Assembly (NCBI RefSeq): GCF_003046295.1
Contig: NZ_PZZN01000001.1
Coordinates: 1,322,812 to 1,386,811 of the forward strand
Direction of reading: 5' to 3'
Length of the DNA stretch: 64,000 nucleotides
Origin: Sphingomonas aerolata
GTDB taxonomy: Bacteria > Pseudomonadota > Alphaproteobacteria > Sphingomonadales > Sphingomonadaceae
In this document: positions 38,248-46,784 of the stretch, one piece after another
Numbering within the stretch: position 1 is the first letter of the stretch
Layout of the letters: each line of letters opens with the position of its first letter
Program-made: the position numbers and the translations under genes
Notes under the pieces: generated by a model
Database searches by the model: none
Told to the model about the DNA's origin: nothing
What the model saw: the letters and a program-made list of their open reading frames with translations, nothing else

Positions 38248-38409
38248 ATGAATGCTGCACGCACCTATGAGCTTCTGCAGGAAGCCTGTCGCGCGCTCGA
38301 AGAGGCGGGCGATCATGCGATTGCGGCCTATGTCGGTGTCAGCATGGCGATGGTCGAGGAGAAGTACCTGGTCGGGCACGACCATCTCGACCCGATCGAT
38401 CAGGACTGA
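38248..38409 (+). CDS. small protein, 53 residues, unknown
   Basis: MNAARTYELLQEACRALEEA then GDHAIAAYVGVSMAMVEEKY, ending DPIDQD. It is predicted to be mostly alpha-helical and acidic. ATG 38248 has TCGGAG seven bases upstream, and the frame has coding-like third-position GC. I do not recognise a family. It precedes the type III polyketide synthase by about 50 bp in the same direction, so it may share that transcript. Confidence 0.65.
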   Translation: MNAARTYELLQEACRALEEAGDHAIAAYVGVSMAMVEEKYLVGHDHLDPIDQD

Positions 38410-38461
38410 AGCCAGCGCGGTTCCGCATGCCAAGGGCTTGTTATAGCGGCATGTCGGGCCG

Positions 38462-39640
38462 ATGTCCGGACGTCACGCGTTGGCCGTATCAACCGTGCGA
38501 AAGGATGTCGTGCCCGCTTTCCTGCCTGCCTATCTGAACGCGATCGGGACTGCGGTCCCCGGCCATGACATTCACGAGGCGTTTATCCGCTGGGCACGCG
38601 ACCGGGTCGATGCCCGTTCGGCCAGGCTGTTCGATCGTATGGCGGGGCGATCGGGTATCGCGCACCGCTGGTCGGTCCTGCCCCCGACAAAGGCCATCGC
38701 GGTCGCGGACGGCGTCGACAGCGGCGACACGCAGCGGCTGCATGCCGGGTCTCCGGTCGACCCGGGCGGCTTTTACGCGATCGATCCGCATCCCGGCACC
38801 GCGGAGCGGATGGCCATCTATGCCGACGCCGCACCCGGTCTTGCCCTCGAGGCCATCGCCGCGCTTCAGGAAACGATCGCGCTCGGCACGATAACGCATC
38901 TGGTGGTGGCGAGCTGCACCGGGTTCGTCGCGCCCGGCATCGACCAGATCATCGCCCGCAGGCTCGCGCTGCCCGCGACGGTCGAGCGGCTGCTGATCGG
39001 GTTCATGGGATGCTATGCCGCGGTCGTCGCGCTCCGCAGCGCGCGGCATATCGTCCGTTCCGAACCCGGGGCGCGCGTGCTGGTCGTCACCGTCGAACTG
39101 TCCACGCTGCACCTGCAGGCGGTGTCCGAGATCGAGCCGCTGCTGGCGATGCTCCAGTTCGGCGACGGTGCCGCCGCGGCGCTGGTGACCAGCGATCCGA
39201 GCGGATTCGAACTCGAAGCACCGTTCGCCACCGCATTGCCCGACAGCGAGGCGCTGATCCGCTGGGACATCACCGACCAGGGCTTTGCGATGCACCTGTC
39301 TGGAGAAGTACCGGGGCGGATCGCGCAGGCGCTCGCCGATCCCGCCTTCCGTGCCGCAGCGAGCGGCGGACGCCCCGCCGATACGGTCGACGGATGGGCG
39401 GTCCATGCCGGCGGGCGATCGATCCTCGATGCGGTCGAGCATGCCCTGGCGCTCCCGGCGGATGCGCTCGACGCGTCGCGTGCGGTGCTGTCGGCGAACG
39501 GCAACATGTCGTCGGCGACGCTGATGTTCGTGCTGCAGCGGTTGCTCGCCGGGCCGGACATCGCACGCGGCGTCGCGCTGGCGTTCGGCCCGGGTCTCGC
39601 AGCCGAGGGTATCGGCTTCCGAAGCGCACCGCGATGTTGA
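38462..39640 (+). CDS. type III polyketide synthase
   Basis: A 392-residue chalcone-synthase-fold enzyme. The catalytic triad is visible: Cys152 in VVASCTGFVAPG, His315 in WAVHAGGRSILDA and Asn348 in SANGNMSSATL. Further family marks are FMGCYAAVVALR and QFGDGAAAALV. Such homodimers extend acyl-CoA starters with malonyl-CoA and cyclise them to pyrones, resorcinols or phloroglucinols. The next two genes overlap one another and this gene, like the alkylresorcinol synthase clusters of other bacteria. The starter and product are inference. ATG 38462 is the listed start; an earlier ATG at 38450 is out of frame. Confidence 0.93.
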   Translation: MSGRHALAVSTVRKDVVPAFLPAYLNAIGTAVPGHDIHEAFIRWARDRVDARSARLFDRMAGRSGIAHRWSVLPPTKAIAVADGVDSGDTQRLHAGSPVDPGGFYAIDPHPGTAERMAIYADAAPGLALEAIAALQETIALGTITHLVVASCTGFVAPGIDQIIARRLALPATVERLLIGFMGCYAAVVALRSARHIVRSEPGARVLVVTVELSTLHLQAVSEIEPLLAMLQFGDGAAAALVTSDPSGFELEAPFATALPDSEALIRWDITDQGFAMHLSGEVPGRIAQALADPAFRAAASGGRPADTVDGWAVHAGGRSILDAVEHALALPADALDASRAVLSANGNMSSATLMFVLQRLLAGPDIARGVALAFGPGLAAEGIGFRSAPRC

Positions 39641-40332
39641 CGACGCGGGCGCAAGCCGAGGAACTGATGGACGCCGACGACCTGTCGCCGGAAACCTATG
39701 CCGCGGTGGTCGCCGATCTTGCGAAGGTGAATGTCGTGACGATGGCGGCGCGTCCGACGCTTGCCTTTCTGAAGCGCGTCATCGCGGGCCGGACGCGGCT
39801 GAGGCTGCTCGATGTCGGGTTCGGCGATGGCGACATGCTGAGGATGATCGAGCGCTGGGCTCGCCGGCGAGGCGTGGACACCGAACTGGTCGGGGTAGAC
39901 CTCAACCCACGCAGCGAACAGGCCGCGCGCATGCATACGGACGCGGGATCGACGATCCGCTATATCACGGGGGATTACGCCGATCTTGCCGGTCAGAGGG
40001 GCGCCGAACCCCGCTGGGACGCGATCGTCAGCAGCCTGGTCGCGCACCATATGAGCCATGCCGAACTGGTCGCATTCCTTCGGTTCATGGACACGCATGC
40101 GCGGTGCTGGCTGATCAACGATCTGCATCGCCACGGGTTTGCGCATCGCGGATTTCCGATTCTCGCACGGCTCGCGCGCTGGCATCCGATCGTGCGTCAC
40201 GACGGGACGCTGTCGATCGCGCGGTCGTACCGGCCCGATGAATGGCCCGCGATCCTCGACGAGGCGGGGATCCGCGGTGCGCGCGTGTTCCGGGCGTTCC
40301 CGTTCCGGCTGTGCGTCGAACGGCTGCGGTGA
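39634..40332 (+). CDS. class I SAM-dependent methyltransferase of the type III PKS cluster
   Basis: 232 residues. SAM motif I is RLLDVGFGDGDML (about residues 64-76); the acidic end of strand 2 is ELVGVDLNPRSEQAA, and WDAIVSSLVAHHMSHAELV is the motif IV/post region of small-molecule methyltransferases. ATG 39634 overlaps the PKS stop by 7 bp. Given the context it probably methylates the polyketide product, on oxygen or carbon. It is unrelated to the membrane ICMT-type methyltransferases of some other type III PKS clusters. Confidence 0.88.
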   Translation: MLTTRAQAEELMDADDLSPETYAAVVADLAKVNVVTMAARPTLAFLKRVIAGRTRLRLLDVGFGDGDMLRMIERWARRRGVDTELVGVDLNPRSEQAARMHTDAGSTIRYITGDYADLAGQRGAEPRWDAIVSSLVAHHMSHAELVAFLRFMDTHARCWLINDLHRHGFAHRGFPILARLARWHPIVRHDGTLSIARSYRPDEWPAILDEAGIRGARVFRAFPFRLCVERLR

Positions 40333-41414
40333 CCGCGACGCGCGCGCTGATCGTCGGCGGCGGGCCGGCAGGGGCGGCGGTCGCGATCGAGCTTGCACGC
40401 GCGGGCCTGCCGCATCTGTTGATCGAGCGTAGCCGCGAGACGGGCGACGCCTTGTGCGGCGGTTTCCTCAGCTGGCGGACGCTCGACACGCTGGCGCGAC
40501 TAGGAATCGATCCGGATCAGCTCAACCCGGCGCGAACGACGACCGTCCGGATCTTTGCCGGTAGCCGCGTCGCGCATGCCGCGCTGCCAAGGCCTGCACT
40601 ATCGGTGTCGCGACGGCGGCTCGACACCGTTCTGCTCGCCGCCGCGGTGGCGCAGGGCGCAGCGGTCGAACGCGGGGTGACCGTCCGGGCGATCGAAGAC
40701 GGCCAGGTGCGGACCGCCGATGGCGCGGTGATCGCCGCACCCGCGCTGTTCCTGGCCAATGGCAAGTCGGATGTCCGCGGGACCGCACGGCCGGCAAGCG
40801 CACGCGGCGCCGATCCGACGCTGGGGATACGCGTCCGCATCATGCCCCCGCCGGCGATGGCCCGCGCGCTGGCGGGGCAGATCGACCTGTATCTCTTCGA
40901 CCGGGGCTATGCCGGGCTTGCGATGCAGGAGGATGGCAGCGCGAACCTTTGCATGGCGGTACATCGCTCGCGGTTGCAGGAGGCGGAAACGCCGGCGGAT
41001 CTGCTCGCAGAGCTTGGCCGCGCAATGCCTGTGCTTGGCGAATGGGTCGCCGCGATCGCGCCGGATGCGACGATCGATGCGATCGCCAACGTCCCCTATG
41101 GCTGGCGCCAGACGACGGGGCAGGCGGGGCAGTACAGGCTGGGCGATCAGGCGGGGGTGATCCCGTCGCTGGCCGGCGAGGGCATGGGCATCGCGCTGGC
41201 CAGCGGACTCGCCGCCGCGCGCGCCTATCGCACCGACGGGGCAGGGGGCGCAGCGGAATGGCAGCAGCAGCTGGCGCGCACGCTCGCGCGGCCGATCGGG
41301 GTGGCGGGCGCGGTGCGCCGGGTGGCCGAAAGCCGCGGTGTAGCCCGGCTTATCCCCTTCGCGCATCCCGTACTGATCCGGATGCTCGCGCAGGCGACCC
41401 GGATCGGCGCGTGA
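40329..41414 (+). CDS. FAD-dependent oxidoreductase of the type III PKS cluster
   Basis: 361 residues of the geranylgeranyl-reductase/aromatic-hydroxylase-like flavoprotein group. The dinucleotide-binding start is ALIVGGGPAGAAVAIELARA (residues 6-25), followed by CGGFLSWRTL. The second FAD motif is YRLGDQAGVIPSLAGEGMGI (about residues 275-294). The start is GTG 40329 in a GTGA overlap with the methyltransferase stop. It probably hydroxylates or otherwise oxidises the aromatic polyketide, for instance toward a quinone; reduction of a prenyl chain is the alternative. Confidence 0.87.
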   Translation: MTATRALIVGGGPAGAAVAIELARAGLPHLLIERSRETGDALCGGFLSWRTLDTLARLGIDPDQLNPARTTTVRIFAGSRVAHAALPRPALSVSRRRLDTVLLAAAVAQGAAVERGVTVRAIEDGQVRTADGAVIAAPALFLANGKSDVRGTARPASARGADPTLGIRVRIMPPPAMARALAGQIDLYLFDRGYAGLAMQEDGSANLCMAVHRSRLQEAETPADLLAELGRAMPVLGEWVAAIAPDATIDAIANVPYGWRQTTGQAGQYRLGDQAGVIPSLAGEGMGIALASGLAAARAYRTDGAGGAAEWQQQLARTLARPIGVAGAVRRVAESRGVARLIPFAHPVLIRMLAQATRIGA

Positions 41415-41533
41415 CGCGCGGTCGCGCGGCGATGAATACTGTCGACGAAACGCCGGGCGGAGTGCGCGTACCAAGGCTGCACACGCGAACCGCTTGTCGG
41501 CGCCGCGGTTAAGGCGTATTTCGTCGACCCTTC

Positions 41534-43693
41534 ATGGCTCGCGCGCGTCCCGCTTCCCGCCCCTCTCGGCCTCGCTCCTCATGGCGCCGCCGGTTTGTCC
41601 TCCTCCTGAAGGTTCTCGCCGGTATTGCCATCCTCGCGCTCGGCGCGCTGGTGATCGCGATCTATATCGCCCGCGCGCAGCTGCCGAGCTTCGAAAGCCT
41701 CAAATCCTCGCCCAACGGCCAGATGATCCGGGTACATGCTGCCGATGGCAGCGTGATCGTGTCGATGGGGCCGAGTTTCGGCGAATGGCTTTCCTATGGC
41801 CAGATCCCCGCGGTGATGCGAGACGCGACCGTCGCGGTCGAGGATCGTCGGTTCCGATCGCATCTCGGCGTCGATCCGGTCGGGATCGCACGCTCGGTCA
41901 AGGTGCGGTTCGATCGCGGGCGCTGGACGCAGGGCGGGTCGACGATCACGCAGCAGTTGGCGCGTAACGTCTTCCTGAACAACCAGAAGAAGTTCGGGCG
42001 CAAGTTCCGCGAATGGATCCTGGCCTTCGCGCTCGAGCGCAAGTTCAGCAAGGATCAGATCCTCGAACTCTACCTCAACAAGGTCTATTATGGCGGCGGC
42101 GCCTACGGAATCGACGCCGCGTCGCGCAAGTTCTTCGGCCACGGGGCGGACCGCCTGTCGCTGGCCGAAGCGGCGGTGATCGCCGGGCTCGTCAAGGCAC
42201 CATCCAACTATTCGCCGACCGCCGATGCCGAGGCGGCGATGGGCCGTGCGGGCGTCGTGCTGAAGACGATGGCGGAAACCGGCGTCATCAGCGCGGGCGA
42301 GGCGGCCGATGCGGATGTACAGGGTCTCAAACTGGCACCCGAGCCGAAGCAGAACAGCGTCCGCTACTTCACCGACTGGGCCTTGCCGCAGCTCGACACG
42401 CTGATCGACGAAACCGAGGCGCCGCTCGAGGTGTGGACGACGCTCGACCTGTCGATGCAGCGCGATGCCGATGCCGCGATCCGGGCGAATGCCCCCGCGG
42501 GTGCACAAGGCGCGCTGGTGTCGCTCGACCGCGATGGCGCGGTTAAGGCGATGGTCGGCGGCAAGGACTATGTCTCGTCGATCTACAACCGCGCGACGCA
42601 GGCGGTCCGCCAGCCGGGTTCGGCGTTCAAGCTTTTCGTGTATCTTGCCGCGCTCGAAGCCGGGCACAAGCCGGAGGATTCGATCGTCGACGAACCCGTG
42701 ACGATCGACGGATGGAGCCCGCGCAACGATTCGCGGCGCAATTCCGGCGCCGTCAGCCTGCGTACGGCCTTTGCCTATTCGCTCAACACCGTCGCGGCCA
42801 AGCTGGGGCAGGAGGTCGGCTTCACGACCGTCGCGGACATGGCGCGGCGGTTCGGGATCACGACGACGGTCAACACGCATCCCTCGATGGTGCTGGGCAC
42901 GTCGGAGGTCCGCGTGATCGACATGACGCGCGCCTTTGCCAGCGTCGCGAGCAAGGGCGTCGCGGTGACCCCCTATGGCATCACTCGCGTGACCGCGAAC
43001 GGCCAGACGATCTACACGCATGAGGTCGATCGCAGCCACGTCCTTGTCGCCCCCTATGTCGCCGCCGAGATGACCGACCTGTTGCAGACCGCGGTCAACA
43101 CCGGCACCGGGCGCGCCGCGCAGATCGGCCGCCCGGTGGCGGGGAAGACGGGCACGACGAGTTCGTCGAAGGATGGCTGGTTCCTCGGCTTCTCGAGCGG
43201 CATCACCACCGGCGTGTGGATGGGCCGCGACGATGCCAAGCCGATCTCCGGACTGCACGGCGGTACGGCACCGGCGCGCGCCTGGGCCGCGTTCATGAAG
43301 CCCGCCACGGCCAATCGCCCGATCGAGCAGTTCGAGACGCAGGTGACCCTGCCCGAATGGCAGCTCGAACCCGATGAGGAGAGCTATTTCGGCCAGCCCG
43401 ACAACGGCCAGATGATGGTCGACGAGAATGGCAATCCGATCGAGCCTGGCGGTGTTCCAGATATGCCAAGCGATGCCCCGGCGGGTGAGCCGATACCGCG
43501 CCCCGATGCGGACCCGTCCGACCAGGCCCCGCCGGTGCCGCAGCAGCAGTTGAACCAGGACTGGATCGACAGGGTGACGGGCCGGGACGCACCACGCCGC
43601 GATCCCGCCGCGCCGCAGCCCCGCGCGCCCCAGCGGGACTGGTCACGCGAGAGTTCGCGCGATCGCTTTCAGGACGATCGACCGACCCAGTGA
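41534..43693 (+). CDS. penicillin-binding protein 1A family, bifunctional
   Basis: 719 residues. An N-terminal cytoplasmic basic stretch and membrane helix (LKVLAGIAILALGALVIAIYI, about 26-46) are followed by a glycosyltransferase 51 domain (EDRRFRSHLGVD, GGSTITQQLARN, KILELYLNKVYYGGG-like). The transpeptidase domain has SxxK at Ser363 (PGSAFKLF), SxN (YSLNTVAA) and KTG at Lys538 (GKTGTTSSSKDGWF). It polymerises and cross-links peptidoglycan. The C-terminal tail (about 620-719) is Pro/Asp-rich. The last 25 bp overlap the convergent metalloprotease gene. Confidence 0.95.
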   Translation: MARARPASRPSRPRSSWRRRFVLLLKVLAGIAILALGALVIAIYIARAQLPSFESLKSSPNGQMIRVHAADGSVIVSMGPSFGEWLSYGQIPAVMRDATVAVEDRRFRSHLGVDPVGIARSVKVRFDRGRWTQGGSTITQQLARNVFLNNQKKFGRKFREWILAFALERKFSKDQILELYLNKVYYGGGAYGIDAASRKFFGHGADRLSLAEAAVIAGLVKAPSNYSPTADAEAAMGRAGVVLKTMAETGVISAGEAADADVQGLKLAPEPKQNSVRYFTDWALPQLDTLIDETEAPLEVWTTLDLSMQRDADAAIRANAPAGAQGALVSLDRDGAVKAMVGGKDYVSSIYNRATQAVRQPGSAFKLFVYLAALEAGHKPEDSIVDEPVTIDGWSPRNDSRRNSGAVSLRTAFAYSLNTVAAKLGQEVGFTTVADMARRFGITTTVNTHPSMVLGTSEVRVIDMTRAFASVASKGVAVTPYGITRVTANGQTIYTHEVDRSHVLVAPYVAAEMTDLLQTAVNTGTGRAAQIGRPVAGKTGTTSSSKDGWFLGFSSGITTGVWMGRDDAKPISGLHGGTAPARAWAAFMKPATANRPIEQFETQVTLPEWQLEPDEESYFGQPDNGQMMVDENGNPIEPGGVPDMPSDAPAGEPIPRPDADPSDQAPPVPQQQLNQDWIDRVTGRDAPRRDPAAPQPRAPQRDWSRESSRDRFQDDRPTQ

Positions 43694-44343
43694 AGCGCCG
43701 CGCCATGCGTGCGTAGCCAGACGCGCGCAGGGGTGGGGTCCTCACCATAGAGATCGGCGACGAGCGCGTGGAAGGCGGGCGCGTGGTTCATGTGGACGCG
43801 GTGGGCGACCTCATGTGCCACCGTTGCCCGCCGTACGAAGCCGGGGGCGAGGATCAGCCGCCAGCTGTAGCGGATCACCCCGCTCGACGCGCAGCTGCCC
43901 CAGCGGCCCCTGGCATCGCCGATCGCGACCTGCGTGACGCTCACCCCCGCCTTGGCGGCATATTCGGCGGTTTCCTGGTCAAGCAGGTCCAGCGCGGTAC
44001 GCTTGAGCCATGCCTCGACACGGCGCGCAATCGTCTCGACGGGACCGGACAATGACAGGATCGCGCCGTCGCGGACCACCGTGCGGCGGCTGCCCGGGGT
44101 CCACGCGATCGTCACCGGCTCATCGGCGACCATCACAACCGCATCGGGAACGAAGGGCTGCGGCCGCGGCAGCCGCGCGCGCTGTTCGGCGATCCAGTCT
44201 GCTTTCTCCTCCGCCCAGGCCAGCGCCTGCTTCAGCGCCGCCCGCTTGGGCAGGACGAGCCGGGCGCGGCCGCTGGCGGGATCGATCGACAACCGTGCCC
44301 GGCGTGCGCGCGGATGCCGGATGATCTCGAGACCGTCGATCAC
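43669..44343 (-). CDS. YgjP-like metallopeptidase (DUF45/M48 family)
   Basis: 224 residues. The zinc motif HEVAH (VAHEVAHRVHMNHAPAFHAL, about residues 170-190) with the following H-x-x-x-F is the DUF45 (YgjP/SprT-like) pattern. GRWGSCASSGVIRYSWRLI just before is the family's second signature. The start codon is GTG, five bp after the YcgN stop; the exact start is not certain. It lies in the operon SCO-YcgN-peptidase on the minus strand. Its substrates are unknown. Confidence 0.87.
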   Translation of the reverse strand: MIDGLEIIRHPRARRARLSIDPASGRARLVLPKRAALKQALAWAEEKADWIAEQRARLPRPQPFVPDAVVMVADEPVTIAWTPGSRRTVVRDGAILSLSGPVETIARRVEAWLKRTALDLLDQETAEYAAKAGVSVTQVAIGDARGRWGSCASSGVIRYSWRLILAPGFVRRATVAHEVAHRVHMNHAPAFHALVADLYGEDPTPARVWLRTHGAALHWVGRSS

Positions 44344-44347
44344 CGCG

Positions 44348-44782
44348 TCAGAGTTCGCGGTCGATCACGTGATATTCGAGCTCGCCGGCCTCGTCCTCGC
44401 TGATCGTCCAGCCGCGGACCGACTGTTTGGCGCGGTGGACCGCCTCGCGGTCGCCGCAGACGAGATAATGCCACTCGGGAAGCTGCTCGCCCGCCGCGCG
44501 CAGGCGATAGGCGCAGGTCGAGGGCAGCCAGTCGATGTCGCGGACGTTCGACGTCGTGAGGCGCACGCATTCGGCGACATAGGCGTGGCGGTGGCGATAG
44601 TCCGAACACTGCCCGCTGCGCCGGTCGAGCAGCCGGCACGACACATTGGTCGCGACGAGCTCGCCGGTATCCTCGTCCTCGAGCTTGTGGATGCAGCATT
44701 TGCCGCAACCGTCGCACAGGGCTTCCCACTGGCCGCGGTCGAGCTTCTCGATCGGCGTGTCTTCCCAGAATCTGGCGCTCAT
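44348..44782 (-). CDS. YcgN family cysteine-cluster protein
   Basis: 144 residues with the conserved Cys arrangement of the YcgN/UPF0260 group: CDGCGKCCIHK (about residues 24-34), then VSCRLLD, GQCSDY, ECVRL, STCAYR and the Cys of YLVCGD. The family is suggested to bind a metal or iron-sulfur cluster, without a proven role. ATG 44782 overlaps the SCO-family stop by 4 bp. Confidence 0.9.
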   Translation of the reverse strand: MSARFWEDTPIEKLDRGQWEALCDGCGKCCIHKLEDEDTGELVATNVSCRLLDRRSGQCSDYRHRHAYVAECVRLTTSNVRDIDWLPSTCAYRLRAAGEQLPEWHYLVCGDREAVHRAKQSVRGWTISEDEAGELEYHVIDREL

Positions 44783-45378
44783 CGGGCCCAGCGCTTGATG
44801 TCGTCGGCCAAGGCCTGTGGTCCCTTATCCTGTGGCAGCAGCGCGAGAGGCTTGCCGTCCGGATCCATCAGATAGGCCTGACGCGAGTGATTTACGAGGT
44901 AACCGCCACCGGGCGCGGCATCCCCCTTGGCTGAGAAGATCGCGAATTCCTTCTTTACGGTCTCGATCGCCGCGGGACTGCCGGTGAGCCCGACGATGCG
45001 CGGATGAAAGGCGGTGACGAACTGCTTGACGACCGCAGGGGTGTCGCGCGTCGGATCGACGGTCACGAAGATCGGCACGATCCGCGCCGCAAGCGCCGGA
45101 TCGCTGGCCTCGAGCAGCTTCATCGCGCCGCCGATCGTCTGCATGTCGGTCGGACAGACGTCGGGACAGAAGGTGTAGCCGAAATACATGATCCGGTATT
45201 GGCCCGCGAACCGCCGGTCGCTGACCTGTTGGCCGTCCTGATCGACGAGCGTGAACGGCCCGCCGATCCGCGCGCCGGCAAGCGGCGGCGTCGCGGGCGC
45301 CGCGCTCGTATCGGGCGCAGAGGGGCTGCACGCCGCGAGTGCGAGGGCGGCGAGAAGGGCGGGGCGTCGATTGGTCAT
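44779..45378 (-). CDS. SCO family protein (copper chaperone for cytochrome oxidase)
   Basis: 199 residues, lipoprotein type: the signal LLAALALAAC ends at a lipobox Cys near residue 17. The thioredoxin-like domain has the copper-binding CxxxC in YTFCPDVCPTDMQ (about 71-83) and the third ligand His in VNHSRQAYLM (about 160). SCO proteins deliver copper to the CuA site of cytochrome c oxidase or keep its thiols reduced. First gene of a three-gene minus-strand set; divergent from the ankyrin gene. Confidence 0.92.
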   Translation of the reverse strand: MTNRRPALLAALALAACSPSAPDTSAAPATPPLAGARIGGPFTLVDQDGQQVSDRRFAGQYRIMYFGYTFCPDVCPTDMQTIGGAMKLLEASDPALAARIVPIFVTVDPTRDTPAVVKQFVTAFHPRIVGLTGSPAAIETVKKEFAIFSAKGDAAPGGGYLVNHSRQAYLMDPDGKPLALLPQDKGPQALADDIKRWAR

Positions 45379-45452
45379 GATACAGCCAGCCTTGATCTGT
45401 TAGCCCGTGCGGCGCAAGCGTCGCACATCACCCGCGTCCCGAGGATCGATCG

Positions 45453-46109
45453 ATGTCGTATATCCGCCAGTGCCCCGCCCTGACGACGGGCGCCAAGACC
45501 ATGGGCGCCCTGTTGATGGGAGCCGTGATCGCGCTTCCCGTTGCCACCCTGATCGCCCCGCATGTCGCACACGCGCAGAACCAGTCGGAAGGCTATAAAT
45601 TCCTGAACGCGGTGCGCGAGTCGAAGAACAACGAGGTTCTCGAAATGCTCGGACGTCCGGGCAGCAGCATCGTCAACGCACGCGACGTCTCGACGGGTGA
45701 GGGCGCGTTGCACATCGTCATCAAACGTGCCGACGAGACCTATCTGCGGTTCCTGCTGCAAAAGGGCGCCGACGCCAATCTGCGCGACGGCAAGGGCAAC
45801 ACGCCGCTGCTCCTCGCGGTGACGCTCGGCCAGACCGACATGATCCCGATCCTGACCGCTGCCGGCGCCAATCCGAATCTCGCCAATTCGGCAGGAGAGA
45901 CTCCATTGATCCGCGCCGTTCAGCGCCGCGACATCGCCATGATCCGCGTGCTGCTCAACGAAAATGCCGATCCCGATCAGGCGGATATCATCGCCGGCAT
46001 GTCGGCGCGCGATTATGCCAAGCAGGATGGTCGCAACGTCGTGGTGACCAAGCTGCTGGCCGATGCGCCGAAGAAGACCCGCAAGGCAGTTTCGGGGCCG
46101 AAATTCTGA
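45453..46109 (+). CDS. exported ankyrin-repeat protein
   Basis: 218 residues. A signal peptide ends at AHVAHA-like PHVAHAQ near residue 41, so the protein is probably periplasmic. Four ankyrin repeats follow: GEGALHIVIKRADETYLRFL, LRDGKGNTPLLLAVTLGQTD, LANSAGETPLIRAVQRRDIA and a final one ending ARDYAKQDGRN. Ankyrin arrays mediate protein contacts; no partner is evident. ATG 45453 has GAGG eight bases upstream. Starting 16 codons later would shorten the leader but keep a signal. Confidence 0.85.
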   Translation: MSYIRQCPALTTGAKTMGALLMGAVIALPVATLIAPHVAHAQNQSEGYKFLNAVRESKNNEVLEMLGRPGSSIVNARDVSTGEGALHIVIKRADETYLRFLLQKGADANLRDGKGNTPLLLAVTLGQTDMIPILTAAGANPNLANSAGETPLIRAVQRRDIAMIRVLLNENADPDQADIIAGMSARDYAKQDGRNVVVTKLLADAPKKTRKAVSGPKF

Positions 46110-46169
46110 CGATCCCGTCGCCGGGCGGCTGATCCTGCCGCGTATCGGGAGGATCAGCCGCCAGCCGGA

Positions 46170-46667
46170 TCAGAAGGCGAGACCGGCGGCGTCGGGATCG
46201 ACCTGTGCGATCAGACGGCGTGCGGCGCGTCTGGCGAAGGCCAAAGTGCAGCGCTTGCGGACATGCGCGGGCAGGGGGGTCGTATGCGCCTCACGGACGA
46301 TCGCGGCGTCATAGCGGTCAGCGACGATGATCCCGGTACGTTCGGGCAGAAACGCCGCCCCCTGCAGCGGCCGCATGTCGAACCCGGCCGGCACCGCCCA
46401 GAAATAGCGATCGCAATGCCCGAGATACTCAGGCCATTTGCCATCACCGACCAGGTCCGCGCGCGACACCTTGATCTCGACGACGACGATCTGCCCGCGG
46501 GCATCGATCGCCATCAGATCGGCGCGACGCCCCCCGTCGAGGGGAACCTCCGCCATCGCGGTCAGGTCGTGGCGCAACAACATCCGGATCACGCCGCGTG
46601 CCACATCGGCGGCACATAAGGGCGATCCGGGTTCGTCGATGCAGGAGTCCGGGGGGCTGTCGAGCAT
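46170..46667 (-). CDS. MmcB family DNA repair protein (putative endonuclease)
   Basis: 165 residues. The PD-(D/E)xK-type core is visible: RRADLMAIDARGQIVVVEIK (D then ExK, about residues 44-63), followed by KWPEYLGHCDRYFWAVP, the MmcB signature. MmcB-related proteins are linked to mitomycin C tolerance in alphaproteobacteria and belong to the SOS regulon. A perfect GTTC-N7-GTTC LexA box lies 13 bp before ATG 46667, which supports that role. The TTG at 46685 is rejected as a start because it lies within this box region. Confidence 0.9.
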   Translation of the reverse strand: MLDSPPDSCIDEPGSPLCAADVARGVIRMLLRHDLTAMAEVPLDGGRRADLMAIDARGQIVVVEIKVSRADLVGDGKWPEYLGHCDRYFWAVPAGFDMRPLQGAAFLPERTGIIVADRYDAAIVREAHTTPLPAHVRKRCTLAFARRAARRLIAQVDPDAAGLAF

Positions 46668-46679
46668 GCGCCAGAAATA

Positions 46680-46694
46680 GAACAATCCGCGAAC
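46680..46694 (-). promoter_or_regulatory. LexA (SOS) box upstream of mmcB
   Basis: GTTC-GCGGATT-GTTC read on the minus strand exactly fits the alphaproteobacterial LexA consensus GTTC-N7-GTTC and sits 13 bp before the mmcB ATG. A second, inverted near-match (GTTC-N7-GTTT) follows at 46706-46720, making a 14-bp dyad with one mismatch. The dyad could also end transcripts of the upstream SleB-type hydrolase. Confidence 0.75.
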
Positions 46695-46784
46695 GACGCA
46701 AGCGCGTTCACGGATTGTTTATAGCTTTGGCGATGCAGGTAGGATTCTGATCACGATCCGAACCCTGTCCGGATCGACTGTCGA

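Noticed and set aside
38019..38264. 81-codon minus-strand frame across the AT-rich spacer
   Set aside because: No ribosome site, unlikely composition and overlap with the start of the 53-residue gene; the low GC explains the lack of constraint.
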